Source of the DNA: Ottelia alismoides
Taxonomy: Eukaryota > Streptophyta > Magnoliopsida > Alismatales > Hydrocharitaceae
Direction: 5' to 3'
DNA length: 64,000 nucleotides
Assembly (NCBI GenBank): GCA_037367405.1
Contig: JAZKJV010010539.1
Coordinates: 646,228 to 710,227, forward strand
The number at the start of each line of letters is the position of its first letter. The first letter of the stretch is position 1. The notes beneath the pieces are model-generated. The model was given only the letters and a program-made list of their open reading frames with translations, made no database searches and was not told where the DNA came from. The position numbers were made by a program, and so were the translations under genes. Below are positions 1 through 12,650 of this stretch, in pieces.

Positions 1-60
1 TACCATTGTTCCCCTCAAATTATACTACAACTCCTCTAAAACATCTACATGTAAACAAAG

Positions 61-296
61 GAGGCGTTTGGATAGAGGGTTATTTTGTACAGAATAACCC
101 TCTCAATAAATTATCTAATGGATAACTATTTTTTTGTGTTTTTGGTGTTTGGAAAATGATTAGATGTTGAATATTTTATAATTTTTTGATAATAAGATAG
201 AATACTATAATATTTTTTAAGTAGAAGAGAGAGAGAACCCCTTTTAAAACAGGAGGGAAACCTGAATTTTGGGAAGAATCCCCAGCCAAACGGGCC
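61..296. mobile_element. Candidate small MITE-like element
   Basis: The ends are imperfectly inverted: the left begins GAGGCGTTTGG and the right, read on the other strand, begins GGCCCGTTTGG. Both are followed by a G-rich then TTATT/ATTCTT stretch. CAAAG lies on both sides (56-60 and 297-301) and could be a 5-bp target duplication. The interior is AT-rich without coding potential. The inverted ends are short and diverged, so this is tentative. Confidence 0.3.
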
Positions 297-372
297 CAAA
301 GTGTTCTTGACGCTAAGGCACACCAATCAATCTTTTAAAGATAGTGGTTAAAGAACTAAATATATAGTTTAT

Positions 373-456
373 TATCGATACATCATCTTTTTCATCGTCG
401 CCTATGATTTTTACTATCGATACATCATCTTTTTCATCGTTGCCTATGATTTTTAC
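373..456. repeat. Two-copy 42-bp tandem repeat
   Basis: A 42-bp unit starting TATCGATACATC and ending ATGATTTTTAC occurs at 373-414 and again at 415-456 with one C/T difference. It is a simple direct duplication. No gene is seen around it. Confidence 0.85.
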
Positions 457-907
457 TCTCCTTCTATACCTTGTTACTGCTTTTTCTCTTCTTAAACTTG
501 TTTTGCCTCCAATGGAGCTCCTCTAACACTTCTTTCTCCTTTTTCCAAATCTCATTCATCGATACACCCCTACCAGACACCTCTCCCTTCGTCCTCCCCA
601 ACTACCATATACAAAGAAGGATCTTCAACTGCTCCAGTAATCTCTGGTAGCAACTTCTATAAAAGTTTTAATTTATAGCAACAAAGCATCATCACGTATG
701 ATGCTTTTGTGGGAGGGAAAATTTGTACTATTATTCTATTGTCATACTACAGAGAGATCATCTCTCATCTCTATTCATTTTATACATATTTTGACTTCCT
801 TATATATATATATATTCATTTTAAAATGGATACATACTTACATACATATATATACACATCTATTTTGAGATATATATACTTACATACATACATATATAGA
901 GAGAAAA

Positions 908-1274
908 GGGAGTATGCACCCTTGTGCATTTAATTTTACATATATCGGGACCTATATCTCCCATATTTTTTTAGGAAAATATCACAATGTATATTTATCT
1001 ATATATCCCTCTAATATGCCATTCGAATTTCGTCAGAAACATAGACTCCTATGCCCTCCATCTAGACAATGTAATTTTACGGTCTTAAAATTGATATTAT
1101 CAACCTGTTCTAAATGGAGGGTATATGAGTCTCTGTTTCTGACGAAATTCGATTGGCATATTGGAGGTTTATATAGATGAATACACATGGTGAAATTTTC
1201 CCAAAAAGTTAAAAAATGTGGGAGATATAGACCCCGATGAATGTAAAATTAAATGCACCAGAGTGCATGCTCCC
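908..1274. mobile_element. Foldback MITE with long terminal inverted repeats
   Basis: The left arm (about 908-1070) is the imperfect reverse complement of the right arm (about 1112-1274). Matching blocks include GTGCATTTAATTTTACAT, GAATTTCGTCAGAAACA and CCCTCCAT. The arms are roughly 160 bp each, separated by about 40 bp, and the element starts GGGAG and ends CTCCC. There is no coding capacity, so it is a non-autonomous DNA element able to form a long hairpin. It lies between TA- and CA-type microsatellites, which obscure any target-site duplication, so I cannot assign the superfamily. Confidence 0.8.
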
Positions 1275-1380
1275 CATCCTCATACATACACATGCGCACG
1301 CGACATGCGTGTGCGCACGCGCGCGCACACACACACACGCATGCCCGCACACACACATCTATTTTGATATATATATATAC
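1275..1380. repeat. Purine-pyrimidine microsatellite tract (CA/CG/TA)
   Basis: A run of CATACA, GCGCACGCG, (CA)n and (TA)n blocks directly follows the foldback element. Alternating purine-pyrimidine sequence of this kind is prone to slippage and Z-DNA. A similar TA/CATA tract lies on the other side at about 800-900. Confidence 0.8.
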
Positions 1381-1875
1381 GCACACAAACACAACTGTAT
1401 ATTAATTTCTAACTATATTTTAAAAAAATGTTATACATCTTCATCTTTTTTATATAAAAATGATACCAAATAAATAATTTTGGCAAGTTATATAATGCGT
1501 ACACCATCTAATATACGTATATTTAAGCTAATTTATAAGATATTTCTATTATTATATGTATCTGATCCTCCGCAAAAGAGGATCTTCATCTTCTGAAAAT
1601 CTTTCTTCATAAGAAGCAGAACCCATATCGAATTCTTCTGACCATAGACTGTAGTCTGTTCATACCAAAGGCGTTAATGCCAAAAAAAGAAAAATAATAA
1701 TCTTTCCAACTTGCAAGTAAAGTCCAGGCCTCCAGTTTGAAAATTGGTTACTGGAATCATGCATTGCACACCATTAAACGAATCTCGACATTTCAGTCCA
1801 AGCTCACCTCCCACAGGAATAGTGCTTCCTCCATACAGGGGGCTGCATTCGGCCTATAATATACTATACTCTCTC

Positions 1876-1882
1876 TATATAT
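1876..1882 (+). promoter_or_regulatory. Probable TATA box of the permease gene
   Basis: TATATAT within CTCTCTATATATCTATC lies about 90 bases before the ATG at 1973, a typical spacing for a plant core promoter with a short leader. A pyrimidine-rich CTCTCT stretch precedes it. There is no transcript evidence. Confidence 0.45.
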
Positions 1883-1972
1883 CTATCACCTTATTTTGAT
1901 CCTCCAATCAATTTATCTCATCTCAAATTGGCCCGAGCAGAGGAGGCACATTGCATTCCGTGCAGCCCTTTC

Positions 1973-4242
1973 ATGGCAGTGGAGAAATCCAAAGATCCGG
2001 AGACCCATTCTTGTGATGACGACGATGGCGTGATTAGAACAGGTAGCCAAGTGATTCCATCAAGTGATTCCATCTCCACTGTTTATTTATATTTTTTGAT
2101 CATAAGGTACTTAACACAACTTAGTTCTGTTCAATTGAAGGAACTCTGAGTACTTGTGTGGCTCACATAATCACTACTGTTATTGGCTCCGGCGTGCTAT
2201 CGCTTGCCTGGAGCACGGCACAGCTTGGATGGATCGGAGGGCCACTTTCCATGGTGTTCTTCGCCTTCGTTACCTACGTCTCGGCGTTCTTGCTCTCTGA
2301 TTGTTACCGGTCGCCGGATTCCGTCACGGGGTTGAGGAACAAGTCCTACATGGATGCTGTCAGAGTGAATCTTGGTAAGAGCTTAACAAAATTTAATTTA
2401 ATTACAATTGAATCGCAATTTCTGAAATCAGATGGCAGTACAATCAGTAAGTTGTTCTGAGCTTCACATGGAGAATAAAGCTTTAAAATAAAAAAACGGG
2501 AGGTTTATAGACAGAAATAAAAAAATATGACGCAAATGAAGTCAAGGATGTAGACCATTATGTATGGAATAGAGATTTCTTTCACACTTTTTTTCCAAAC
2601 CACGTTCTGTGACGTTGCAGGTAAAACGCAGACATGGGCATGTGGATTCCTTCAATACTTGAGCTTGTATGGAACTGGTATTGCCTACACAATCACCACA
2701 TCAATTAGCATGAGGTAGTACATCTCAACGACTCATACCAAGATAGATTCGTAGTATACAACAACAACAAGACTCTGATCTCTGCTGTTGCAGGGCAATC
2801 CTGAAGGCCAATTGCTACCATTACAATGGACACAATGCTCCCTGCTCATACAGCGTGAGTTCCTACATGTTGATGTTTGGAGCTGTTCAAGTGGTGTGCT
2901 CTCTGATACCAGATTTCCACAACATGGCGTGGCTCTCCACCGTCGCCGCAATCATGTCCTTCACCTACTCCTTCATCGGTTTCGCTCTTGGATTCGCCAA
3001 AACCGTAGGTTGGTTCTCTCTTGAAGATCTAAAACCAGTGGCAGAAGAGACCAAGAGCTAATAAATGTTGCAGTCATCTTTCATATAATATTATATTTGC
3101 TATAAATAATCTATAATGGCAATGGATCCAAAAGCTGCCCATCCCTGGAAAGCTCATTCTAGTGGTTGGGAAGAAATGCAAATCAGATAAACACATATAT
3201 GCATTTCAATGTTTGATATCTTGCTTATTTCTGTTAAATATTGCAGGTAACAGGGCAATCAGAGGGAATATATACGGAGTCCCAGCCCCGACAGCAGCTC
3301 AGAAAGTCTGGAAGGTCTCGCAGGCACTTGGAGACATCGCATTTTCCTATCCATACTCTTTGATTCTACTCGAGATAGAGGTCTAATATATATATAATGT
3401 TTACTTCTAGGTCTTACATAATCGCAGCATCTTCAATATGACTAAATTTTGGAAGTAATAGATTTGAATGTTCATGAAATGAAGGACACTCTCAAGTCAC
3501 CACCAGCTGAAAACAAGACAATGAAGAAGGCATCAGTGATCTCCATCGCTGCCACAACCTTTTTTTACCTCTCTTGTGGGTGCTTCGGCTACGCTGCCTT
3601 CGGCAATAAGACGCCTGGCAATATCATGACTGGGTTTGGTTTCTATGAGCCATTCTGGCTGGTGGATTTTGCCAATGCTTGCATCATCCTCCATCTCATT
3701 GGTGGTTATCAGGTGAAGATTTTCAGATTTTTTTCTCTTTATGCCATGATGTTTACACATTGGGTTTTCTCCTTCTTGTTTTAAATTCCTATAGAATGAG
3801 ATTAACTTAGCTCGTCCCAATTGACGTCTGGATGATGCAGGTATTCAGCCAGCCGATATTCGCATTCGTGGACCAGTGGATGGCACAGAGGTTCCCAAGC
3901 AGCAAATTCGTGAACAAATTCTACGACATACAACTCCCTTTCTTCAATCCTTACAGGTTGAACCTCTTCAGGTTGTGCTTCAGGACGCTCTATGTCGCGT
4001 CGACGACAGGGCTTGCGGTGGTGTTTCCATACTTCAACCAGGTTCTTGGGGTGATTGGGGCCATAAACTTCTGGCCTCTTGCCATTTACTTCCCTGTGGA
4101 GATGTATGTATCGCAGAAGAAGATCGGAGCGTGGTCGAGGAAGTGGGTGGGTCTTGAGGTATTCAGTGGCATATGCTTGGTAGCCAGTATATTCGCGCTT
4201 GTCGGCTCTGTCGAGGGGATCATAAGGGAGAAGTTTCATTAG
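1973..4242 (+). CDS. Amino acid permease, AAP family (7 exons)
   Basis: Predicted proton-coupled amino acid symporter of the plasma membrane (AAAP superfamily, AAP type). Exons by GT-AG reading: 1973-2042, 2141-2374, 2621-2714, 2794-3008, 3247-3380, 3485-3712 and 3841-4242. Together they give 458 codons plus TAG with all phases compatible. Usual AAPs are about 470-490 aa. Family hallmarks seen: AHIITTVIGSGVLSLAW in the first membrane segment, CYRSPD, ALGDIAFSYPYS, DTLKSPPAENKTMKKAS at a classic exon boundary, GCFGYAAFG, INFWPLAIYFPVEMY, and an ending like other AAPs. An acidic soluble N-terminus (about 25 aa, with DDDD) precedes about 11 expected membrane helices. The start is the ATG followed by AVEKSK; upstream in-frame sequence has no other ATG. 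Oddity: the usual TVWTASAH before helix 1 reads TLSTCVAH. The exon 6 acceptor (ATGAAG) has a weak pyrimidine tract. The gene otherwise looks intact. Substrate is not determinable. Confidence 0.9.
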
Positions 4243-4809
4243 AAGTTCTTAGTACAATTTTTTTAGAAACACATGTAAATGAGTGGCCGATATTGTTGAT
4301 TAAAGATTTGAGTTTGAAAATGTCATGTATTCACAAGGAGATGCCATTGTTCTTGATTTTGTTAATGGGACTTCTTATAACACCTCAAACACAGTCTCAT
4401 TTCTATTCTCACCAAGTGCGAGAGTGTGTTCCAAGAGCGAGGAAATATTACTTTAAAACTATACCCTTATGCATTTAATGTGGTTGTCAATGAGATCTAT
4501 AGGACCCTAAGCCAATTAGTTATTGCGATCAGTTTTTCTCGAGCTCGAACTTAGGATTGAGACGTTACAAATGATAATAGAGTAGGTTCCCTAAAATAAT
4601 GAAAATGACTAACCAACGGGCAGATCTATCCCAGTGTCGTTCCTGACATTTTATGGGCCCTAGACAAAAGAAAAAAAAGAGCCCTTATAAAAAATAATTT
4701 AATTCTCTAAATTTGCAAACTTCTTACAGATAAGGTTCTTAAAATGTTACAAAGAACTATGGATGTTTATGACCGGCGAGCATCAAAAAATAAATCATGA
4801 ATTTAAAAT
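4243..4809. other. Permease 3' flank and probable hAT element end
   Basis: The first part should hold the 3' UTR, but I see no convincing polyadenylation signal. At about 4633-4672 the sequence CAGTGTCGTTCCTGACATTT then GGGCCCTAGAC resembles the terminal region of hAT elements that carry DUF4371-type transposases, so the hAT remnant probably begins here. No matching right-hand terminal repeat was found. Confidence 0.35.
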
Positions 4810-7381
4810 TATAAAAAATAATTTCTACTAGCATTTCGGGAGGCAAAATCATTAATAATAACATCCACATCAATGAATTCCAATAAATCTTTCTCAATTG
4901 ATAACGTTGCATTCAATCTTTCTTGCGACATTGATGATCTCAAGTATATTTTTATCAATTTTAGTTTTGAAAAACTTCTTTCAGCCGGTGCCACAGTTAC
5001 TGACACTGCTAAAATAATTTTATATGTAATGAAAACATTTGGATAACAATATGCGGACTTTATAAACTTAAGATTTTCAATACCAGACATTGACTCATTT
5101 GCAAATCTATTTTTAACACTTTTAACTCAGAGTAAAAATCATTGAAATTAACATCACACGAATCATCATGAGAAAATTTGGAGTGGAAATTAACATAATA
5201 GTCTCTTAATTATTTATCATCCATGCATTTAAAGTTTTGAATTGAATAAAAATCTAAAAATATAATTTCAAATTCTTTTAATTGCTCAAATCTACTTTTT
5301 AAAGATGTAATCACCATATCCACAACAACTAAAAAGTACTCAGCTCCAAATAGCTCATCAGCGGATTAGATTTCTCTGTCCTCATCATTCTCATCAAATC
5401 CTTTTTTCTAATAATACGACGCTTTGCTGGATGAATTGGGTCTATATCCATTTCAAGTGCAATGCTCTTAGCAAACACTAGTAGCAAAATCTTATTCAGC
5501 CTCTGTGGCGTGGTGGAAAAGCAAAAAGAAGCATTTATTTTCAGATGACCGGGACGAGAAGAAGGACTTTCCTGGCCCAGCAGAAGTCCTGCCGTTTATC
5601 ATATTGGCAACACTCTACACTTAGCAAAGAATGATAAAATACCACCTACTTATTTTATGACAGAGTTAATGCAAATGGATTTAGATTGCATGTTCTTGCT
5701 CACCATATTCACAGAAAATAAAATGTCATACCAAATTACCATACAATGAAGAAATTCAAAATTAGATGCATTAGACAAACTGTCAGCTTTACTATTTAAT
5801 TTTGCATTGTCATAAGATTCATATAACTTTAATAAAACATTTCTAACTTGGAGAGTTTGAAATCAGATTGATTCAACACTTTTGATCTTACTTTCTCAAC
5901 GAGTATTACACAAAGAATTTACAGTTAATACAGAAACATTGTCAAGTAAAATTTTCCATCTTTTAGTAGAACTAAAAAATAATGAATATATGTGTTAAAT
6001 AATTCCAAAATAATGAGATGGCTTTAACACAAGAATGTGCCATATCACTAATTATAAGATTCAAGCTATAACAAGAACAAGGCATAACGCTCTAGGATTT
6101 ATTTCAAGAAATCAACTTTGAACTCCTTGGTGTTTCCCTTTCATATTAGAACCATTATCATAACTTTGACCCCTCACATCATGCAAACTAAGATCAAAAG
6201 ATTCTAAAACATCTAATAATATAGTAAAAAATCCCCGTCCAGATGTATCATCCACATTAAAAAAATCTAAAAAGTTTTCCACAATCTTAAGATTTGACAA
6301 ATTTACACATCTTAATATTACAGTCATTTATTCTTGATGAATGATATCGGGAGTGCAATCAATAATTAAAGAAAAATATTTAGCATCTTTAACAATCTTA
6401 ATGAAAATATTTTAATATTGTAGATCAAAAGTAAAATCAACTCATTTTGAATTTCAGTTCCAAGATAATGATAATGAATTTCACGATTTTGAATACGTCT
6501 AACATGATATTGCATTAGAACATCAAATTCAGCTACCATTTCAATTAATCTTAAAAAATCTACTATTTCCATCTTGATACTGTTTATCATTCCATTTTCG
6601 AAAAGTCAAGTTATGTTTAGCAAGACATTTTATAGTAGAGAATATCCTAAGTAAAACATCTCTCCAATATTTTTTCTCTTTTTCCTAATCCCTTCTTGCA
6701 AATTTTTATCAATCGTTTGATTTTTATCCAATATTTATATGAATTCACTCCATTTATTCATATTAATCATATGTTCTACACTATTTTCATACTTTTGAAG
6801 TCTCTCACTAATATGACTCCAATCACATAAACCCTCGTTTGCCAACAAACTTCGACTAATATTATATTTAAATAATTTGCAACAAAAATAAAAAACTTTG
6901 TCAACACTTCTAGAATAAATTAACTATTTCTATTAATAAGCTTACCATTACTGAACTTTCTAGGGTAGTATGAATAAGAAAAATATCTATGATAATTATC
7001 CAATGGAAAATCAAGATCTACTTCTCTTATGGACCCTTTTTTCTAAAATAATATCTCTTCAATGATTATCAAGTTTCTCCCAAATTTTAGGATCAAACAT
7101 ATCCAAAGACGAAACATTATGATATTTATCAATGTTAATATTTCCATTGTTAAACATATCTTGCACATTAAGAGCCTCATTTGCATTATTTATTTCATCT
7201 TTTTCATTGACACAATTATGTAAGTTTTCATTATTAATCACATCTTTATCTAAATTTTTATTTTCATTTATATTTACAATATAAGGTAATTTTCACTAGT
7301 ATTCAAATTTTTACTAGAATTTTCTACTCTAAAAATAAATTTATCAATAGCATCTTGGTGTGATTTTATTAAACTCTTCAT
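4810..7381 (-). pseudogene. Decayed hAT transposase (TTF zinc finger/DUF4371/hAT dimerisation type)
   Basis: Fragments in one order on the minus strand match plant hAT transposases of the zinc-finger MYM-type-1-like group. Near 7381 a start gives MKSLIKSHQDAIDKFI. At about 7080 there is MFDPKIWEKLDN, typical of the start of the TTF finger. At 6500-6650 are FRKWND, then a region ending [15 protein letters not shown] and IQNELI. At 6112-6327 is [19 protein letters not shown] of the DUF4371/RNase H-like core. At 4809-5090 is the C-terminal dimerisation motif SVTVAPAERSFSKLKLIK followed by LRSSMSQERLN. These pieces are split by stops and frameshifts, so no functional protein is possible. A GC-richer stretch at 5499-5612 interrupts it. 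Such proteins cut and paste their own element. This one is a fossil. Confidence 0.8.
5499..5612. other. GC-richer insert within the hAT remnant
   Basis: About 115 bases (GCCTCTGTGGCGTGG to CTGCCGTTTATC) stand out from the AT-rich transposase remnant and do not continue its reading. The origin is not recognised. It may be a captured fragment or filler DNA from break repair. Confidence 0.35.
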
Positions 7382-8330
7382 CGTATTTTTCCTTTTCCTT
7401 TTTCACATCCAGATAAATACTTTTTTAGAAACATGGTATAAAAATTAAATAAAACTATAAAGAAACTTAGAAAAGAACAACAACACCTGACAAAAGATTA
7501 AATAGTGCAAGTCAATTACACCTTCACGATTGCGACTTAGCAAACTCGGTAGAGCCCTCAATCATAACCTGTAAACGAACAACTCCAAATAAGACTTTTG
7601 AAATATGGTTGCCTCACTCTGTTAAAGTAGAATCAAATAATCTATTTAATAAATTTTTTGTGAAAAAAGAGTCCACAAAGCTATAAAATATACAATCAAA
7701 AAAATAACCAATAACTTTAGTGAAAAAGAGTCCACAAAGTATATAAAATATTAGATAAAGATAAAGAGATAGTAAATACTTTGTGTAAATCTATGGGAAG
7801 GATTCATATGTGTATGCATATTTTATTCACAGGTTTAAGTTAAAACGTCCTTGTATTAACAACAATTACTATTACACGCATTATATGAAATTAAGGCAAA
7901 TTAAATTAATTTCTATTGCGAAGCACAGGTTCCCTGACAGTTACATTTAAAACAAAATCATGTATTTGTGAGTGTAAGTAGTTGAGATGCTTCGTGCTTT
8001 TTCCCTGTGAGGAAGGATCTTAACAGTATTCTATGTGTAAAAGAGATTTCAGATGGAAATTTTTCAGAGATGTTGATCAGAGGCTCAGAGCATGTGATTT
8101 GCAGGAATGCCGTTTTTACGATTGCAACATGTTCTAATTTTTTTAATGTTTGCAGGAATTACATGGTAGTGGTAATGTGGTATAAATCAAAGGTTGGGAA
8201 AAAGAACATTAAACATATATACACGAATTTATGTGTGCATCCCATGGTGAAATGCTCCATTTTTTATGCCTATTATAATGTATTTGTTTCTTCATATGCA
8301 TAAGTTAACAAGTAACAAAAAAGGTAAAGG
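7382..8330. other. AT-rich intergenic sequence
   Basis: No recognised gene. The open frame at 8007-8303 on the plus strand (98 codons) has no family motif and is of chance length in such sequence. The right end of the hAT element should lie in this stretch but could not be pinned down. Confidence 0.5.
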
Positions 8331-8800
8331 ACTATCATATCATAGTCTCCTTCTCCGATTCTTCCCTGGTCGTTCACCGCAACCCCGTTAGCCTTGAGGC
8401 CCTCGACGGGCGCCTCCCCTCGTCGGCAAAGAACAACCTCGACAGACGCTTGCACAGTCGCACATCGGCACTTACATCCTGCAGTCGTTCCACTGCACTT
8501 GATTGTACAACACAGAATAAGTGAACAAAGATGTTTCGATCGACCGAGAGAGAGCGGGATGGGAAATTTGCAATGGGAAACGTTGAGGTAGAAGGAGATT
8601 TAAGGGACCTTTTTTCGGATTTATCAATATGAAGGAAAATGGGCTCCGAAAGTTCATGGGTCCTGCACCGTTGCATTTCAAGATAACCCCCAGGGCCGAC
8701 CTCGATCTATCCCTACAAAGAGAATCGAGGAAAGCTTGTATAGAGTGTGTATCGCAACATTTACTATGAATATGTGTTAAGTCATATTGCAACGAAGATG
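8331..8800. other. GC-richer island of unknown origin
   Basis: Base composition rises sharply (GGCGCCTCCCCTCGTCGGC and similar) between AT-rich flanks. Overlapping open frames exist on both strands (8374-8676 and 8472-8792 minus, 8394-8591 plus) but none shows a recognisable domain. It could be a remnant exon or leader, possibly of the minus-strand hAT gene, or a captured gene piece. Confidence 0.35.
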
Positions 8801-11289
8801 TTACAAAGTAATTGATAAATATTGTAATACTCCAAACATAGTCACGTATCTAATGTTCACAAAGTACGAGATTAGGTTGTAAGAGTGAGGGATAACTATT
8901 TGTAATTTGAGCTTAAGCATTTTGAGTGGTTATCAACACAACCTATTATAGCACAGAAAGTTGTTTGAGTCATTTTCCTTAGACAAAGGCTTGTGCATGT
9001 TTTTTGGACATACCAAAATATTATTTTTTTAAAAAAAATAAATAAATTATATTAAAATGTAAAAAAAGAGAACTAAACAAGAGCTCCTAGACTTTAAATC
9101 AACCAGAAGAAACTTGTTAGAAGTGAAACGAAAACCAAGGATTCATTTAGAAAGAAGGTTACACACACCCTATGTTGGTTATCTCCCCAAACCTCTAAGT
9201 TTTCTCCTAGATTTTCCCTCAAAACCCGACCTCCAACTCGTGGGCCCCACCATCTATTTTTTATTCTCCATCATGTGGGCCCAACCAAAATCACTCTCTC
9301 TCTCTTTCTCTCTTATTTAATATATCAAATCACCCATTTCTCATTCATCCATTACAACAAAAAAATATTATAGCATACCTCCACATAACAACAAATCCTG
9401 TCAACAGTAAACCCCTCTATACAAATATCAAAAGACAAAATCAGGTTATCCATAGATAACTCATCCCTGGAGTTGGTTACCCTCTCCCAAATAACATCAT
9501 TTCCAAATGCACCCTAAATGTCTCATTATCATCGAACTTAGTGTAAGTTCCATATCCATACGTACATGTATAAAATATATTTTGCACCATGCAGTTGAAT
9601 ATTTTAATTCAGGAAAAACGAAAGCACGAAGTCACTTCCATAGCACATATCTTTCAAGATGATCTATAATATTAAAGCAATCTTTAATTATGAAATAAAC
9701 AGTACTATTAAATTTTAGCAGCCCTTGAGATATCCGAAGTGTTTCACTTCAGTCCCTAAGGGGTGCCTTAGCTTGCATATCTCTCACGAATCCTTGAACT
9801 TTGAAACTTTTTTCACTATTGTCCTTCTACATTCAGCAATCTCTAGACTAGAAGACAGACCTTCTTACATAGAGGACGCTTTTCTAAAAGATATCACTTT
9901 GAAAAATTGAAATTGTGCTTTCCAATATTAAACCTTTCGCAATCAAAAACTATAATCGAAGAGTTATCTAAAAGCACAGTTTAGTGTAAGTCATTGCTTG
10001 ACTATGTGATTTATCACTTCTCCACCTATGTTAATTTATGTGTCACTGTGGAGTGTAGGTAGAATAATGAGAAATTTAAAACCAGAAGATACTTGAGTTA
10101 AGTACGTGGTGATTTTCTTATTTTACTTAGCATGGAATTCATTTTGACCCCCAAATTCTCATTTCTCCCAATTTCATCAACTATAAACATGTATGATTCT
10201 TTCGAGCTATCATACATCTCATACGACTTCATATGCACATCAACGCATTGGTATATGGACCTTGGCTATGTCACCAACCTATTGGTGTGTCAAATGTACA
10301 TACTCAAGGATATAAATACATATATGTCTCAGGTCAAAGGATGTATTCCTAATCGTGACAGTTATGATTCAGGTCTTAGTTTATCTCGACCTCATCAAGT
10401 AAACTCTTTGAGTTGATTATTTCAACACTTACGAATATCGATTCCTATGTAGTGGAAATGCATAAAGAAGTCGATTGGAGATCAATCTTTAGAGAAAGAT
10501 TGCTATCTCCTTTTCAGACTAGAGATCTTTATTGAATATCACATGTTTTAAGTTAGTTGTGTCCTCCCAGCTACATGGTATTCAATTTGACTATGGTACA
10601 TAATCCTAATTGTACAAAGAGACCTTAATAATAAAGTGCATTTATTCAATTATTCATTTCATTTCCGATAGACATAAAAAATAATAACTTTTATTGCATT
10701 AATAGTTTCCAAGGCTTAAATGTCCAACAAGCTTTTCTTTAGTAAATGATTTAAAATTATTCTTGGTAATTAAATAATTTCAATATTAATTTCATATTTG
10801 AAAACAAAGCATAAAATAAAGAGATAAAAATGCATTAAGAAAATAAAAATAAAACAGAGAGAAAGTAATTAAGAAAATGATATGTGAAAACATCTATATT
10901 TATCCTCATCGATAAAATTCTCAAATAAGTCACATATCTCAAAGAATACTTCCAAAGGATATTTTTATATTAATCTTCAAGCTGCAGGTTTATTAGATCA
11001 ATAAATAATTTGCATCTTGCATGAAATGAGTTTAAATGACATGAATTGCAGCTCTTGTTCACTGTAATATTAATTCCTCAAGAAATAATAATTGAAAACC
11101 AATAATCATGGAATAAATATTAATTAATCTTCCTAAAGATTATTGTATAAGAAAATCAATTTTGTCCAATATTTAGTTGCAATATATCAATTTGGACATG
11201 CATCAAAGAATTAGCTCCTCCAATAATAAGTCAATCTCAATAAATTCTAAATGTCCATCAAATATCTAGAATGATAAAAAATGTAAGAG
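8801..11289. other. AT-rich intergenic stretch, possible MITE at about 9140-9520
   Basis: No coding region is recognised. The left sequence TTCATTTAGAAAGAAGGTTA (about 9142) resembles the reverse complement of the right end near 9515 (GCATTTGGAAATGATGTTA), suggesting a diverged MITE. The rest to 11,289 contains short chance frames only, including 10132-10416. Confidence 0.3.
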
Positions 11290-11719
11290 CTTCAAAATAA
11301 CATATTATATGTAAAAAGAGATATTTACACCCATAACCCTGAGTAATTCCATAATTACCCCGGATACCCTCGATAATCACGAATTACATGAGAAACCCTG
11401 AGTAATTACTCCGTCTTACATCCATAACCTTCCGTTAGTTTCAACCATTAACCCAACCATACAGTTGAGTTAATCTAACCTAGCCATCGTTCCAATGGCT
11501 AAAATTAAGTCAAAAGAAGAAAAAAAGAAACCCATGGACTGGAGGGGGTGGGTTTCTGCTTGCAGACGCCGTGGGAAGCTTGCAGGCGGTGGAGGGCTGG
11601 GGAGAGGGTACGCGATTGCAGGTGCGACTGGGGAAGGGGGGTGATTTCGAGTTGCAGGCAGGGAATGCGGCGGGGCTCGGGGTAGGAATTAGGCGCAAGG
11701 AGGAGGGCTCACGGTTGGA
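11290..11719. other. Degenerate AATTACTC repeats and GC-rich stretch before the array
   Basis: Read on the minus strand, 11,330-11,420 holds degenerate repeats of AATTACTCAGGGTT and similar phrases. A GC-rich part (11,530-11,718) follows with an open frame on each strand but no motif. It may be the remnant of another element into which the tandem LTR array inserted. TTGGA (11,715-11,719) abuts LTR1 and would be its target site, but the matching copy lies outside the window. Confidence 0.35.
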
Positions 11720-12650
11720 TGATGAATACCCATTCATCACTCTTTATTCTTATATTTTAGCTACAAAAACCTTTGCAAATACATGTAGATATGTGTAAAT
11801 ACAAATAATTACCAAAAGCATGCATTGTGTAAAAACCTGTAATTAGCATGTTTTTGTGCAAAAATAAAAGAATAAAGAGTAAAAAGAAAAAGAGGGAAAT
11901 ACTTAGAATAAATATTGAGCAACTTGACCCAAGGGAGGGCTCAGCATGGGCCTGACCGCATAAAAGACAAAGTAGAGGGAGATAGGAGCTCATGTATATA
12001 TACTTCTGTAAATAAATAAAATTATATTTTCCTCACCCAAAAATATGCTTGTACATATTTTGTGTATATTTAGAAACTATTAAAAACAAAATAAAAATTT
12101 AAAAATCAAAAATTCAAAAATGCCCTTTCACCATGTGTATAGATCATCATTCCTTATTTATTTAACCCTAAAAAAATAATAAATGTACTTATTTTCTAAA
12201 CTTTTTGTAAATATTCTATGTTACATTTTGTAAATAAAATAAAAAGAAACACCACAAAAATCAAATAAAAACAACAAAAATTAAAAATACAAAAATACAG
12301 TGTATATACCATGTATATAAATGTATATAACTATTTATTTAACCTATGAATATAAATAATTAAAATAAAATAAAAATACCATTTTGTTCTTTATTTTATG
12401 ATGTAAATAAATAAAATATAAAATGGGCATAAAAATACATAAAAATAACAAATAAAAAAAAATCAAAAATCTATATAGTGTACATATACCTATATATATA
12501 TAGCTACCCTATTTTTATTTCCAAAAATTAATTAAAAATCACCAAAAAATAGAAAAAAATAAAAGAAAAATATTTCATGTTTTGAGTTTTTCTTAATTCG
12601 GCCTTTTTCTACCTTAAATTAAATAAACAAAAAAATAAAAACGTGGCAGC

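Noticed and set aside
899..907. 9-bp target duplication for the foldback MITE
   Set aside because: Flanks (GAGAGAAAA and CATCCTCAT) do not match, and the surrounding microsatellites prevent a clear call.
1928..1972. N-terminal extension of the permease from TTG at 1928
   Set aside because: Not an ATG, and the added residues have no counterpart in AAP proteins. The ATG at 1973 fits the family.
8007..8303. 98-codon plus-strand ORF
   Set aside because: No recognisable motif, and it lies in AT-rich sequence beside a transposon fossil.
10132..10416. 94-codon ORF in the intergenic stretch
   Set aside because: No family motif and no start context or splice signals supporting a gene.
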